Shown here piece by piece: positions 8,962-18,199 of a stretch of DNA of 64,000 nucleotides. Every line of letters begins with the position of its first letter. The stretch's first letter is position 1. The position numbers and the translations under genes were made by a program. The notes under the pieces are model-generated. The model had not been told where the DNA came from, did no database searches, and was given only the letters and a program-made list of their open reading frames with translations. This DNA comes from an uncultured Lachnospiraceae bacterium (lineage in GTDB: Bacteria; Bacillota; Clostridia; Lachnospirales; Lachnospiraceae), in assembly GCA_910577825.1 (NCBI GenBank), contig CAJTOK010000009.1, forward strand, positions 9,722 through 73,721. Direction: 5' to 3'.

Positions 8962-8997
8962 AAAATCCCCGGAACTTAAATTCCAGGGATTTTTTTA
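8962..8997. terminator. Bidirectional Rho-independent terminator
   Basis: AAAAATCCCCGGAA and TTCCAGGGATTTTTT form a stem with one bulge around CTTAAA, with A and T runs on opposite sides. It lies between two convergent genes and can serve both. Confidence 0.85.
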
Positions 8998-9011
8998 ACT
9001 TTTTATATAGT

Positions 9012-9884
9012 TTAGTAAATTTCCTTTGCATCTTTTGGCAGGTTTTTTACATGTTTTAAAAATGCTTCTGCTGCCTTTGCTTCTTCTTTGTTGTAAGTAT
9101 ATCCTGATTCCTTTGCCACAAATTCCGCCACAGAATTAAATAAATTACACATAGAAAAAACTGCCTTCCATGCTTCTTCTGTATTCCCGTTAAAATATGT
9201 ATTTAAATACTGCTGGTATTCCTCCTGTCCAATCCACTTATACAGATACTTTGCAGACTTTCCAGCACTTACACTGAAATCCGTTTTTATCCCTGCTTTC
9301 CATGACAACATTCTTTCCAGCTGTTTGCGTGCAACAAAATTTGCCATATCCTGTACATATGGCATCTCATTGCGCCATAGTCCTTTCGCCAGGTTATTAG
9401 TGCACCACCAGAAATCATTTGCACATGCTAAAAACTGTGCTTCTGATGGTTTCTTTATATGGTAATCTTCATCTGTTGCTTCTGGTATTTCTGGCAGTAT
9501 ATTTTCTTTATCCAGTAAAATCCTGCAAAGCTTATCTTCTAAAATATTTTTTCTGGCGTATTGGATTGTTTCCACATGGAGGTCAATCCTGTTTCCGTCA
9601 TCAAACTGCATCAGCCAGCCATAACAATTTTCCTTATCACTTGGATAATATGGGTTTTCTTCTGGATACTGCATATATAAAATATTTCCAAAATTATAAA
9701 TCCATTCTTTATCTTCAATAAAACTTTTTGTTTCTTTTACCACAAATACAATATCATAATCCTGGAAAATATCCTCCGGCACATTTTTATTCGTCCTTGA
9801 ACCATTCATGTATACTGCTAAAATCCTGTTATCTGTATTTGCAATATCCATAATTAAATTATACATCTCTTCCACACTGCGCAT
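9012..9884 (-). CDS. ANT(6)-like aminoglycoside 6-adenylyltransferase family protein
   Basis: A nucleotidyltransferase of the AadE/ANT(6) family, whose known members adenylylate streptomycin at the 6 position. The N-terminal nucleotidyltransferase core shows YMNGSRTNKNVPEDIFQDYDIVFVV (residues about 25-50), with the GS motif and the paired aspartate. Next come IDLHVET and a helical C-terminal part with the family's CANDFWWCTNNLAKGLWR. At 290 residues the length is typical. A near-consensus promoter lies upstream and the gene is monocistronic. Whether it gives streptomycin resistance cannot be told from sequence; many chromosomal homologues in Clostridia are untested. Confidence 0.88.
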   Translation of the reverse strand: MRSVEEMYNLIMDIANTDNRILAVYMNGSRTNKNVPEDIFQDYDIVFVVKETKSFIEDKEWIYNFGNILYMQYPEENPYYPSDKENCYGWLMQFDDGNRIDLHVETIQYARKNILEDKLCRILLDKENILPEIPEATDEDYHIKKPSEAQFLACANDFWWCTNNLAKGLWRNEMPYVQDMANFVARKQLERMLSWKAGIKTDFSVSAGKSAKYLYKWIGQEEYQQYLNTYFNGNTEEAWKAVFSMCNLFNSVAEFVAKESGYTYNKEEAKAAEAFLKHVKNLPKDAKEIY

Positions 9885-9922
9885 AAATATCCTCCTGTCT
9901 GTACAATACCAGCTTTTATAAA

Positions 9923-9951
9923 ACTATAACATATGCTGCATAACAGGTCAA
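9923..9951 (-). promoter_or_regulatory. Sigma-A promoter of the ANT(6)-like gene
   Basis: On the minus strand TTGACC (9951-9946) and TATAGT (9928-9923) are spaced by 17 bases, about 40 bases before the start codon. It is divergent from the ABC-F promoter. Confidence 0.7.
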
Positions 9952-9974
9952 CTTTTATCAGAATATCATTTAAT

Positions 9975-10003
9975 TTGCCTTTTTCCGGATATTAGTCTAT
10001 AAT
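9975..10003 (+). promoter_or_regulatory. Sigma-A promoter of the ABC-F gene
   Basis: TTGCCT at 9975-9980 and TATAAT at 9998-10003 with a 17-base spacer. The predicted leader is short (about 40 bases), so a long attenuator leader of the kind found ahead of some antibiotic-inducible ABC-F genes is not evident. Confidence 0.65.
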
Positions 10004-10046
10004 AATAAATTATTTTAAAATTTTTTATGCAGAAATGGGGTATTAT

Positions 10047-11972
10047 ATGATTTTACAATGCAGCCATATTACCAAAACCTTTTTAACGGATGTTATTTTA
10101 AGTGATGTGTCTTTTCATATAAATGACAATGAAAAAGCAGCAATAGTAGGGATAAATGGCTCTGGCAAATCCACGCTTATAAAAATTATTATGGATGAAC
10201 TGGAAGCAGACAGCGGTGAAGTTATTATCAGCAAAGATATTTCCGTAGGGTATTTTGCACAGAACCAGGAATATAATTCTGACAGAAGCATTTTAGATGA
10301 AATCCATAATGCAAGGCCTGAAGTCGCAGAGCTTGGCAGGCAGCTTGATGATTTATCAGTACAGATGGACAATGCAGATAGTGAAGGGCTTGAATCCCTT
10401 ATCAGGCAATATGACCAGGCAAGACACCATTTTGAACAGATTGGCGGTTATTCGTATGAAAGTGAAATTACAGGTGTTTTAAAAGGGCTCGGTTTTAATG
10501 AAGATGATTACAGCCAGCCTGTAAAATCACTGTCCGGCGGTGAAAAGACAAGGGTTGCCCTTGCAATGATGCTTCTTAAAAACCCGGACCTTATTATACT
10601 TGACGAACCAGCCAACCACCTTGACATAAATTCAATACAATGGCTTGAAGGATACCTTGCAAATTATAAAGGTGCTGTGCTTGTTGTTGCGCATGACAGG
10701 TATTTTCTTGATAAAATTGTTACTAAAGTAATTGAGCTAAGGCAGGCAAAATGCAGTGTATTCCAGGGAAATTACACAGAGTATTCCAGGAAAAAACAGG
10801 CTGCCCTTGATGCACTTATGAAACAGTACCTTAACCAGCAGGCAGAGATAAAACACCAGGAAGAAGTTATTGCAAAGCTTAAATCATTTAACAGGGAAAA
10901 GTCCATTAAAAGGGCAGAGAGCCGTGAAAAAATGCTTGATAAGATAGAGCGCATAGACAAACCTGCAGAAGAAAATACTAAAATGAACCTTCTTTTCAAA
11001 CCACGTATACAAAGCGGTAATGATGTGCTTTCAGTAAAAGGGCTTTCTAAAAGCTACGGGGCACATGGACTTTTTTCAGATATCAGTTTTGATATAAAAA
11101 AAGGTGAACATGTTGCAATAATTGGTGACAATGGCACAGGCAAAACCACTATACTTAAAATCCTTATGGGAGCGGCCAGTTCTGGCGGACAGATAAAGTT
11201 TGGCACTAATGTGCAGGTGGCATATTATGACCAGGAGCACCAGGTACTCCACCCTGAAAAAACATTATTTGAAGAAATACAGGATACATACCCTGATATG
11301 AATAATACACAGGTACGCAATGTGCTGGCAGCTTTTCTTTTTACCAGTGATGATGTATTTAAACAGGTTAAAAATTTAAGCGGCGGCGAAAGGGGACGTG
11401 TATCACTTGCAAAACTTATGCTTTCAGATGCCAATTTCCTGCTGCTTGACGAGCCTACCAACCACCTTGACATTGATTCCAAGGAAATACTGGAACATGC
11501 AGTTAATAACTTTGAAGGCACTGTCTTATATGTATCACACGACAGGTATTTTATAAATACAACTGCATCAAGAATATTAAACCTTACACAGAAACAGATA
11601 GTAAACTATCCCGGAAATTATGATTATTACCTTGAAAAAAAAGAGGATGCCGAAAGGGCACAGCTTAACACCGTTTTACAAGACAGCAGGGACACAGCCG
11701 GCAAAAGCCCTGTGCCTGGCAATAAACTAAGCTGGCAGCAGCAGAAAGAAGAACAGGCAAGGCTTAGGAAAATAGAAAATGAACTTAAAAAAACCGAATC
11801 AGAAATAGAGCAGCTTGAAACACGCAATGCAGAAATTGATTTACAGCTGCAGGACCCGGCTAATGGTACAAATATACAGTTATTACAAGAGCTTTCCAGG
11901 GAACATGAAGCTAACGGGAACAGGCTTGAAGAACTTATGGAACAATGGGAAGCACTGTCAGATACACTGTAA
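10047..11972 (+). CDS. ABC-F family ATP-binding protein (YdiF-like)
   Basis: A soluble ABC-F ATPase with two nucleotide-binding domains and no membrane part; members act on the ribosome in translation or antibiotic protection. NBD1 has Walker A GINGSGKST, signature LSGGEKTR and Walker B LIILDEPANHLD. A charged linker (about residues 250-310, with FNREKSIKRAESREKMLDKIER) is followed by NBD2 with GDNGTGKTT, LSGGERGR and LLLDEPTNHLD. The tail is a predicted coiled coil (about 570-640). I prefer the ATG at 10047, preceded by GGGG at six bases, over the ATG at 10035. Resistance function cannot be assigned. Confidence 0.92.
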   Translation: MILQCSHITKTFLTDVILSDVSFHINDNEKAAIVGINGSGKSTLIKIIMDELEADSGEVIISKDISVGYFAQNQEYNSDRSILDEIHNARPEVAELGRQLDDLSVQMDNADSEGLESLIRQYDQARHHFEQIGGYSYESEITGVLKGLGFNEDDYSQPVKSLSGGEKTRVALAMMLLKNPDLIILDEPANHLDINSIQWLEGYLANYKGAVLVVAHDRYFLDKIVTKVIELRQAKCSVFQGNYTEYSRKKQAALDALMKQYLNQQAEIKHQEEVIAKLKSFNREKSIKRAESREKMLDKIERIDKPAEENTKMNLLFKPRIQSGNDVLSVKGLSKSYGAHGLFSDISFDIKKGEHVAIIGDNGTGKTTILKILMGAASSGGQIKFGTNVQVAYYDQEHQVLHPEKTLFEEIQDTYPDMNNTQVRNVLAAFLFTSDDVFKQVKNLSGGERGRVSLAKLMLSDANFLLLDEPTNHLDIDSKEILEHAVNNFEGTVLYVSHDRYFINTTASRILNLTQKQIVNYPGNYDYYLEKKEDAERAQLNTVLQDSRDTAGKSPVPGNKLSWQQQKEEQARLRKIENELKKTESEIEQLETRNAEIDLQLQDPANGTNIQLLQELSREHEANGNRLEELMEQWEALSDTL

Positions 11973-11988
11973 TATATACGGCCTGCAT

Positions 11989-12026
11989 AAAAAACATGGC
12001 ATACATTAACTGTAGCCATGTTTTTT
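11989..12026. terminator. Bidirectional Rho-independent terminator
   Basis: AAAAAACATGGC (11989-12000) and GCCATGTTTTTT (12015-12026) form a perfect 12-bp stem around a 14-base loop between two convergent genes, with A/T runs suited to both strands. Confidence 0.88.
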
Positions 12027-12046
12027 AATTTATATGTTATTATTTT

Positions 12047-13570
12047 TCAGGCTATATTGCCGCCTTTGCTTCCAGGCAGGTTATAACATATTACTGGTGT
12101 CCCTGCTTCTACCACTTCATATATCTTTCTGGCAGCTTCTGGCGGAAGGTTTACACAGCCATGTGAACCGCTTGTCTTATATAATTCACCACCAAATGAA
12201 CTTCTCCAGCCCGCATCATGCAGGCCTATATTTTTATTAAATGGCATCCAGTAGCTTACAGGTGTGGAATAATTTTCCCCGTTCAATGTAGCATCACGCT
12301 GTTTATATGTAATGCCATATACCCCTGCTGGTGTATCAAAACCGCGTGCGCTGTTTCCTGTAACACAATCTGTTTCAAGAAGGATTTCACCATTTTTATA
12401 TAAAATAACATGCTGTGCTGTAAGGTTTACTTCTACATAAGTATCGCCGTAATCACGCTTTCCATATTTATCAGCTGTCTGGTAATAACAAGGGGTTCTT
12501 TTTCCCTGTTTGCCCTTTTTAATAAGTTCTTTAAGTTCCTTTATCTCCTGGGGGGTATTTGTCCACCATCCATAATCCCCTGCTGCTATTGTAATTGTCT
12601 GTCCATAACTCGTTTTAAACTTGCGTGGGCGGAAAATTGTATCATACTTTTTCCTGATAGATGCAACAAACTCTGATATTTCATTTTCATCAATCTCTAC
12701 TTTGTTCTTTTTAACTGAAAGCCACTTGTTAATTGTATCACCATCAAGCACTTCTGTATTATCACCAAATTCATATTCAATATTTGTGCTTGTGTACTTA
12801 TTAAGCTTGTCAAGGACTTTATTAAGTTTTTTATCATCTGAAGTAACTGATGGTTTTTTATAAAGCCCCAGTTCTTCACAGTCTATCTCTGTTTTAAGGC
12901 CTTTAACTGCACTTTCAACTGCCTGTACAACTGCATCTTCATCAAGCCGGTTTCCTATAACTTCATCTATAATTTTATAACCTTTACCTTTTTCATAACC
13001 AGAGATATACGCATTTTTTGACTTTACAGTATTTTCTTTCTGCATATTGCTTAAAGTTTTAACTGCTTCCCTTATCTTTTCTGTATCACAGCCTATAAAT
13101 GCTGGCCTCCCTGCATAAACCGCACTATGCTGCATAGGCCACATCCATTCATTCTGCTCCTTTATAATCTTTACAAGTTCATCTGTTGAAGAAACAGTTA
13201 CGCCAAGCGCATCACTTGAAAATTCTTCTTCAAATATCCCGCCATCTGTATCTTTCTGTATTATTTTAAGTGAATAATCCTCCAGCCCCTTTTCAAAATC
13301 TTCCACTTCCATCTGTGAAACATCTGTGCCGTATACATTAGTCCCATTAAAAAAATGTGATTTATAATATACAACACCAGCAAAGTATCCAATAATACCC
13401 AGTACACAGATAACAGCATGTACTGCCAGGACTTTCTTTAAAAAACCTTTTTTCCTGCCTGTCCTTCCATCTAGTGGCATACTGCCAAGCCCGAACCCTG
13501 GGTTTATACTTGTACTTTCAATAGTTGCTGCTTCGTTATCCAGTTGATTTTTTTTATTTTTTTTTCTCAT
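12047..13570 (-). CDS. Membrane-anchored L,D-transpeptidase with YkuD catalytic domain
   Basis: Forms or edits 3-3 cross-links in peptidoglycan on the outer face of the membrane. A cytoplasmic stretch of about 45 residues precedes one transmembrane helix (LAVHAVICVLGIIGYFAGVVY). A long region resembling peptidoglycan-binding type 4 domains follows, and the C-terminal YkuD domain carries GLHDA and SHGCVNL (about residue 470), giving the His and the catalytic Cys. The start is GTG at 13576 or ATG at 13570 behind GAGGG; ATG is chosen. It is convergent with the ABC-F gene and apparently monocistronic. Confidence 0.9.
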   Translation of the reverse strand: MRKKNKKNQLDNEAATIESTSINPGFGLGSMPLDGRTGRKKGFLKKVLAVHAVICVLGIIGYFAGVVYYKSHFFNGTNVYGTDVSQMEVEDFEKGLEDYSLKIIQKDTDGGIFEEEFSSDALGVTVSSTDELVKIIKEQNEWMWPMQHSAVYAGRPAFIGCDTEKIREAVKTLSNMQKENTVKSKNAYISGYEKGKGYKIIDEVIGNRLDEDAVVQAVESAVKGLKTEIDCEELGLYKKPSVTSDDKKLNKVLDKLNKYTSTNIEYEFGDNTEVLDGDTINKWLSVKKNKVEIDENEISEFVASIRKKYDTIFRPRKFKTSYGQTITIAAGDYGWWTNTPQEIKELKELIKKGKQGKRTPCYYQTADKYGKRDYGDTYVEVNLTAQHVILYKNGEILLETDCVTGNSARGFDTPAGVYGITYKQRDATLNGENYSTPVSYWMPFNKNIGLHDAGWRSSFGGELYKTSGSHGCVNLPPEAARKIYEVVEAGTPVICYNLPGSKGGNIA

Positions 13571-13777
13571 AACCACACTGCCCTCTATTTTTATTATAGT
13601 TATTGATTATAGTTAATAGAAATTATAACGCTCCTTATACAACAGTATATTACTTTGGCGTCCGGATATCAATATTATTTTATTACCATATTTTTAAATT
13701 TTTGTTAAACCACCCTGTTTTATTGTTGAAAAAAGTGGTATAATATTACAAATTTATGTCATATGGAGTAATATATA

Positions 13778-15388
13778 ATGAATAAAGAAAAAATACTTAA
13801 AAACAAAATTTTTCTATATCTTACTGAATTTTTTGCCGGTATGTCTGTTATGGCTGTAGAGCTTGGCGCAAGCAGGCTTTTAGCGCCTTATTTCAGTTCT
13901 TCACAGATTGTATGGACTATTATTATAGGTACTATAATGATTGCAATGGCACTTGGCAATGTATATGGCGGAAAAAGTGCGGATAAAAACCCTGACCCGG
14001 GAAAGCTTTATACAAGGATATTAATTGCTGCCATATGGATTGCAGCTATACCTGTACTTGGCAAATATATTATTTTAGGTGTATCAGCACTCCTTATATT
14101 TACAGTAGACAGCAACTTTCTTATAATTGCCGCATTTGCTGCCTGTATGCTGGTTTTTGCATTCCCTCTTTTTTTGCTGGGCACAGTTACACCTTCCCTC
14201 GCAAAATACTGTGTAGAAAGCCTTTCAGACAGTGGCAGGATTGTAGGGACATTAGGCGCATTTAACACGGCTGGAAGCATTATAGGCACTTTTGTACCTA
14301 CATTTATATCAATACCAGCTGTGGGGACAAGCATTACACTGCTTATATTTGCAGGAATCCTGGCTGCACTCTGCCTTGTTTATTTTGCAAACAGCAATAT
14401 ATCTAAGAAGAAAACCATAATTCCCGTAATTATATTTGCCATATGCTGTACAGCTGGTTCTGGAAACTCATTTGCATTCTGGGAAAGCGGGCTGGCATAT
14501 GAAGGCGAATCTGTCTATAATTACCTGCAGGTTAAAGAATCAGACAGAAACGTTGTACTTTCCACTAATGTGCTTTTTGGCGTACAGTCTGTCTATATGA
14601 AAGACGGAGGGCTTACTGGCATGTACTATGACTATGCACTTGCTGCACCTCTTATGGCAGCAGGCACAGATAAAAAGCCAGAAGATATGGAAGTACTTAT
14701 ACTTGGCATGGGAACAGGGACATATGCCATGCAGTGCAGGAAATATTTTGGCAGTATAGAAACAAGCGGGGTTGAGATTGATGAAAAGATAACGTGGCTT
14801 TCAAGAAAATACTTCCATCTTCCAGATGATATCAATGTAACAACATATGATGGCAGGGCATTTTTAAATGCTATAGACAAAAAATACGATGTTATCATGG
14901 TAGATGCCTACCAGGATATCACCATCCCGTTCCAGATGTCCTCCATACAGTTCTTTACACTTGTACAAAAGCACCTTAAAGATAATGGCGTAATGGTAGT
15001 AAATATGAATATGTACAATAATAACAGCGGCAATATTAACCAGTATCTTTCTGATACAATTTCTTCGGTATTTAGTGAAGTTTATACAGTTGATATCCCA
15101 AATTCCACAAACAGGGAACTATTTGCATCTGGCAATAAAGATATGTATGCCATATTCCAAAACAATATTAAAACAATAAAAAACAATGAACTATATAACC
15201 TTATGCAGCAGGCAGCAGACAGCCTTATAAAATATAATCCGGGAAATCATATACTAACAGATGACAAAGCACCTGTAGAACTTCTTGGCATACAGGTTAT
15301 AGACGGGCTGATAAAGGAAGAAGCCGCTTATTATAAAGAAATATTTAAAAAAGACGGGATAAAGGGCCTTTTAAATTCATTTCACTAG
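13778..15388 (+). CDS. Membrane-fused spermidine synthase-like protein
   Basis: The N-terminal part (about residues 10-225) has seven or so hydrophobic segments beginning with YLTEFFAGMSVMAVELGASRLLAPYFSSS, typical of fused MFS/spermidine-synthase proteins. The C-terminal part (about 240-535) is a SAM-type Rossmann fold with VLILGMGTGTYAMQCRKYF, an acidic loop EIDEKI and MVDAY. It may be an aminopropyl- or methyltransferase-like enzyme at the membrane; no substrate can be deduced. A TATAAT box at 13739-13744 lies upstream and GGAG precedes the ATG. Confidence 0.82.
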   Translation: MNKEKILKNKIFLYLTEFFAGMSVMAVELGASRLLAPYFSSSQIVWTIIIGTIMIAMALGNVYGGKSADKNPDPGKLYTRILIAAIWIAAIPVLGKYIILGVSALLIFTVDSNFLIIAAFAACMLVFAFPLFLLGTVTPSLAKYCVESLSDSGRIVGTLGAFNTAGSIIGTFVPTFISIPAVGTSITLLIFAGILAALCLVYFANSNISKKKTIIPVIIFAICCTAGSGNSFAFWESGLAYEGESVYNYLQVKESDRNVVLSTNVLFGVQSVYMKDGGLTGMYYDYALAAPLMAAGTDKKPEDMEVLILGMGTGTYAMQCRKYFGSIETSGVEIDEKITWLSRKYFHLPDDINVTTYDGRAFLNAIDKKYDVIMVDAYQDITIPFQMSSIQFFTLVQKHLKDNGVMVVNMNMYNNNSGNINQYLSDTISSVFSEVYTVDIPNSTNRELFASGNKDMYAIFQNNIKTIKNNELYNLMQQAADSLIKYNPGNHILTDDKAPVELLGIQVIDGLIKEEAAYYKEIFKKDGIKGLLNSFH

Positions 15389-15431
15389 CATGGGCATATA
15401 ACAGGTATTACAGCGTCTTCCGGCATTTGTT

Positions 15432-16106
15432 TTACCTGCCAGCCTGCTTTACATTCTCTTTCATCCAGCCTGACAGCAAACCAGCTGTTTCATTAACAAA
15501 CTGGTCCATATGCCTTTCATCCAGATATGGATAATCCCTCTCTAAATTTTCTCTTTTTCCACTGTAAAATTCTATTATATATTTTCTGCGGCTGTCAAAA
15601 GCATCTTCTGTAAATACATCCATATATGTATTTTTAAACCCCTCTGCATTTTTATAGATTTCAAAAGCTTTACAGTCCGGATTTTTAGAAATATAAAGAA
15701 AATCCAGGTCATACCAGTCCGCTTTCATTTTCCATATAAATCCAGATATATCCTCTGCTGCTTCTTTTTTATGTTTTTCCATACATACATCTGCAATGTT
15801 TTCCTTCCAGTAAATATCTGTCATAAGATGTATAAGATATCCCAGATAAAAAGAATACTGCCTGGAATTATAACTTTCCTGCATTTCTTTTGTAAAATGC
15901 TTTTCTATATATTTATCAATCCGTATATTCTTGTTTTCATCACGGAAATGTGAAACTTTGCCTGACGGGGTATAATAACTCCAGTCACTACTTGGGACAC
16001 CACTGTCAGGTGCAATATTCCCTACAATAAATTCCGTCTTTTCAAGATTTTTAAATTCCTCTATAAGTATTTCTGCAATCCGAAGATGAACCATCCATGA
16101 AGCCAT
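15432..16106 (-). CDS. Zinc-dependent phospholipase C-like protein
   Basis: A 224-residue protein resembling the zinc-dependent phospholipase C superfamily. The pattern MASWMVHLRIAE at the N-terminus, NIAPDSG, VSHF and YLGYLIHLMTDIYWKE gives the ordered His/Asp residues expected for the trinuclear zinc site. No signal peptide is seen, so a secreted toxin role is not indicated. Cytoplasmic family members are common in Clostridia and mostly uncharacterised. GGGGGCG precedes the ATG. It is convergent with the preceding gene and has only about 43 bases between the two stops. Confidence 0.7.
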   Translation of the reverse strand: MASWMVHLRIAEILIEEFKNLEKTEFIVGNIAPDSGVPSSDWSYYTPSGKVSHFRDENKNIRIDKYIEKHFTKEMQESYNSRQYSFYLGYLIHLMTDIYWKENIADVCMEKHKKEAAEDISGFIWKMKADWYDLDFLYISKNPDCKAFEIYKNAEGFKNTYMDVFTEDAFDSRRKYIIEFYSGKRENLERDYPYLDERHMDQFVNETAGLLSGWMKENVKQAGR

Positions 16107-16169
16107 TTTTCGCCCCCATATTTATAATATTTTCCCTATTATACGCTATCACTGGCAAAAACACAACCT

Positions 16170-17198
16170 TTAATTTGTCCTAAGCACTGCTTTCTCCCTT
16201 ATATCAAGATATTCGTCCCGTACAGCAGGAATATAAACTTCACTAACTGGCATATACTCCTCTGGGTTTTTGCATCCCTGTGATTCCATAATTTTATATA
16301 ACCCCTTATACCAGCTTTTATCTGTAATTGTAAATTTATAAAAAGGCTGTAAATAAAATTGGTATTTTTCTGTCATATATTCCAGCTCAACGGATAAAAC
16401 CTGTGCCGTCCCTGCCACATCCGCAGCATAGGCATCATGTGAAAAAAATTCCCCGTTGCGCAGCTTCTTTTCTGCTTCCTCCAAAGAAATTACAGGATAC
16501 ATTTTTCCAGTGCCAGATGGCGGTTTCATTATATCATATCCCCATCCTTCTTCCCCGTAAAACCTGAAATTTAAACGGTAAAACGTATATTCAAGAAGCT
16601 GGTCTGTTAAACTTTCCTGTTTGTCCGACCTGAAGCAGACACCCCATCTGCCCCCAAGAGTCCCGTCATAAAAATAATCCCTTTTTTCCCCGTATAACCT
16701 GTTTTCAAAATATATTTCACTTTCTTTAAAATCCTGCCCGTCTTTTACATCACTCCAAAGCCCGTCCTCGTTTTTAAATACTGGCAGTTCTGTAATCCCG
16801 CCTGTATTATTTCTGGTAGGGTTTTTAGACGCTACATCTTCAAATGATTTTACAATAAGCCATCCACCGCCTCCGCCTCCCCCTTCTGATATAAAACTGC
16901 AGACAATTTTTTCAAGGCTGTTTTTATCTGCAATATTTTTTTCATATTTAATTCCAGGAAGCATTTCATTCTGTTTTTTGCCAGTTTGCACATTACCAGT
17001 GTTCTGGCTTTTATTATCCTTATATTTAGATAAAAACAAACCAGAACCCATTACTAAAATGCAGGCACACGCAGCTGCCACAATACATTTCCATAAAGGA
17101 AACCTGCGTATGCCCTTCTCTTCTTCCAGTGCTTCTTCAATAAAACTGTCATCCAGAAGTTCCATAATATTATATAACTTCTTATATTTGTCTTTCAT
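16170..17198 (-). CDS. Membrane protein, probable anti-sigma partner of the ECF sigma factor
   Basis: A short cytoplasmic N-terminus with an acidic helix (LLDDSFIEEALEEEKG) is followed by one transmembrane helix (about residues 33-55, KCIVAAACACILVMGSGLFL) and an extracytoplasmic domain of about 285 residues. That domain contains a run of seven glycines near residues 107-113. The start ATGA overlaps the sigma-factor stop, implying translational coupling. The layout is that of an ECF anti-sigma or sensor, but no zinc-finger or RsgI motif is recognised, so the role is inferred from position and topology. Confidence 0.65.
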   Translation of the reverse strand: MKDKYKKLYNIMELLDDSFIEEALEEEKGIRRFPLWKCIVAAACACILVMGSGLFLSKYKDNKSQNTGNVQTGKKQNEMLPGIKYEKNIADKNSLEKIVCSFISEGGGGGGGWLIVKSFEDVASKNPTRNNTGGITELPVFKNEDGLWSDVKDGQDFKESEIYFENRLYGEKRDYFYDGTLGGRWGVCFRSDKQESLTDQLLEYTFYRLNFRFYGEEGWGYDIMKPPSGTGKMYPVISLEEAEKKLRNGEFFSHDAYAADVAGTAQVLSVELEYMTEKYQFYLQPFYKFTITDKSWYKGLYKIMESQGCKNPEEYMPVSEVYIPAVRDEYLDIREKAVLRTN

Positions 17199-17746
17199 AC
17201 AAGTCCCTCACTTTCCAGATATTTTTTTAATTCTTTCCTTATACGGAATAAAATTGATTTTACTGCACTTTTACTAAGATGGAAATGTGCTGCAATTCCA
17301 TCAATAGAATCATAGAAATAATATCTTCTTACAAAAATTTTGCGGTGCAGGGGTTTTTTCATTTTTAGAAATACATTAACCGCTTCTGCTGCCTGTTTTA
17401 TAATTATATCCTGTTCTATATCAAACGTCCCAATAACCCCTTCAAGCTCATCAAAAGCAGTTTCCAGGCTTTTGTTTCTTTTATCCGCCAGAAGATATTT
17501 GTATCTTTTAAGCGCAAGGTTCTTAGCAATACGGCAAAGAAAAGCTGATAAATATCCAGGCCTTGCATCCGGCATTGCATTCCATGCCCCAAAATAAGTA
17601 TCATTTACACATTCTTCCACATCCTGTTCCAGCAGCAGTATATTTCTAATAACATAAACAATCCTGTGCCCGTACTTTTTCTTAGTTTCATGGATAGCCG
17701 TTTCGCTGCGTTCCCAGTACAGGTTTACAATTTCATAATCCTCCAT
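17195..17746 (-). CDS. ECF-type RNA polymerase sigma factor
   Basis: A 183-residue sigma-70 family protein with region 2 (about residues 20-90, including VEECVNDTYFGAWNAMPDARPGYLSAFLCRIAKNLALKRY) and region 4 (about 120-180, with SIDGIAAHFHLSKSAVKSILFRIRKELKKYL as the helix-turn-helix). No regions 1 or 3 are present. An AGGAGGGAGGG ribosome binding site precedes the ATG. It is coupled to a downstream membrane protein by ATGA overlap. An ECF-type promoter (see 17789-17813) lies just upstream, consistent with autoregulation. Confidence 0.92.
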   Translation of the reverse strand: MEDYEIVNLYWERSETAIHETKKKYGHRIVYVIRNILLLEQDVEECVNDTYFGAWNAMPDARPGYLSAFLCRIAKNLALKRYKYLLADKRNKSLETAFDELEGVIGTFDIEQDIIIKQAAEAVNVFLKMKKPLHRKIFVRRYYFYDSIDGIAAHFHLSKSAVKSILFRIRKELKKYLESEGLV

Positions 17747-17788
17747 TAATAATTACCCTCCCTCCTTTAAAAGTTTCTATATATTATG

Positions 17789-17813
17789 TACGCTTTTCCG
17801 TTAACTGGTTGCA
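17789..17813 (-). promoter_or_regulatory. Candidate ECF-type autoregulated promoter
   Basis: On the minus strand TGCAAC (17813-17808), then 15 bases, then CGTA (17792-17789), resembling the TGAAAC-N16-CGTA class used by Bacillus ECF factors. It lies about 43 bases before the ECF sigma gene. Confidence 0.5.
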
Positions 17814-17825
17814 TTTTATACATTA

Positions 17826-17850
17826 AAAAAAGCTGCCCTGGCAGCTTTTA
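17826..17850 (-). terminator. Rho-independent terminator
   Basis: AAAAGCTGCC and GGCAGCTTTT form a compact hairpin, placed 16 bases after the stop of the 82-aa gene, ahead of the sigma-factor promoter. Confidence 0.85.
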
Positions 17851-17865
17851 AATCCAAACGTATAT

Positions 17866-18114
17866 TTACCAGCCAATATGCTGGTTATGTCCATAGCCTT
17901 TAAGTTCCGTTTTCTTCTCCTCCAGCTTACGGCTTCTGCTCCGGTATTCCTCCTGTGGTATAGCCCCGTCCGCATAATACCTTTCAAGATTCTCCTCAAA
18001 ATCCTTTAAAGACTCATGCGCCATATCTTTATAATTATTTTCACAGGCCATCTCCATAGAGCGCCATAAACCATCCAGTTCCTGCCTTGCTTTTTTCTTC
18101 TTCCCAAATAACAT
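17866..18114 (-). CDS. Small hypothetical protein with SHOCT-like C-terminal helix
   Basis: An 82-residue soluble, charged protein. The N-terminus is basic (GKKKKARQELDGLW). The C-terminal part, LERYYADGAIPQEEYRSRSRKLEEKK, resembles the short SHOCT-type helix (a G-x-I-x-x-E-E-Y/F pattern). No function can be stated. AAAGGAG precedes the ATG, and a clear terminator follows, so it is a free-standing expressed gene between the ECF operon and the MBOAT pair. Confidence 0.7.
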   Translation of the reverse strand: MLFGKKKKARQELDGLWRSMEMACENNYKDMAHESLKDFEENLERYYADGAIPQEEYRSRSRKLEEKKTELKGYGHNQHIGW

Positions 18115-18199
18115 ACCTGCAGCTCCTTTGTTTAACGTTATGCTATTTGTATATTATAACATATTTTTAAATTATTGGAAGCATTTTAACCTGTATTTA

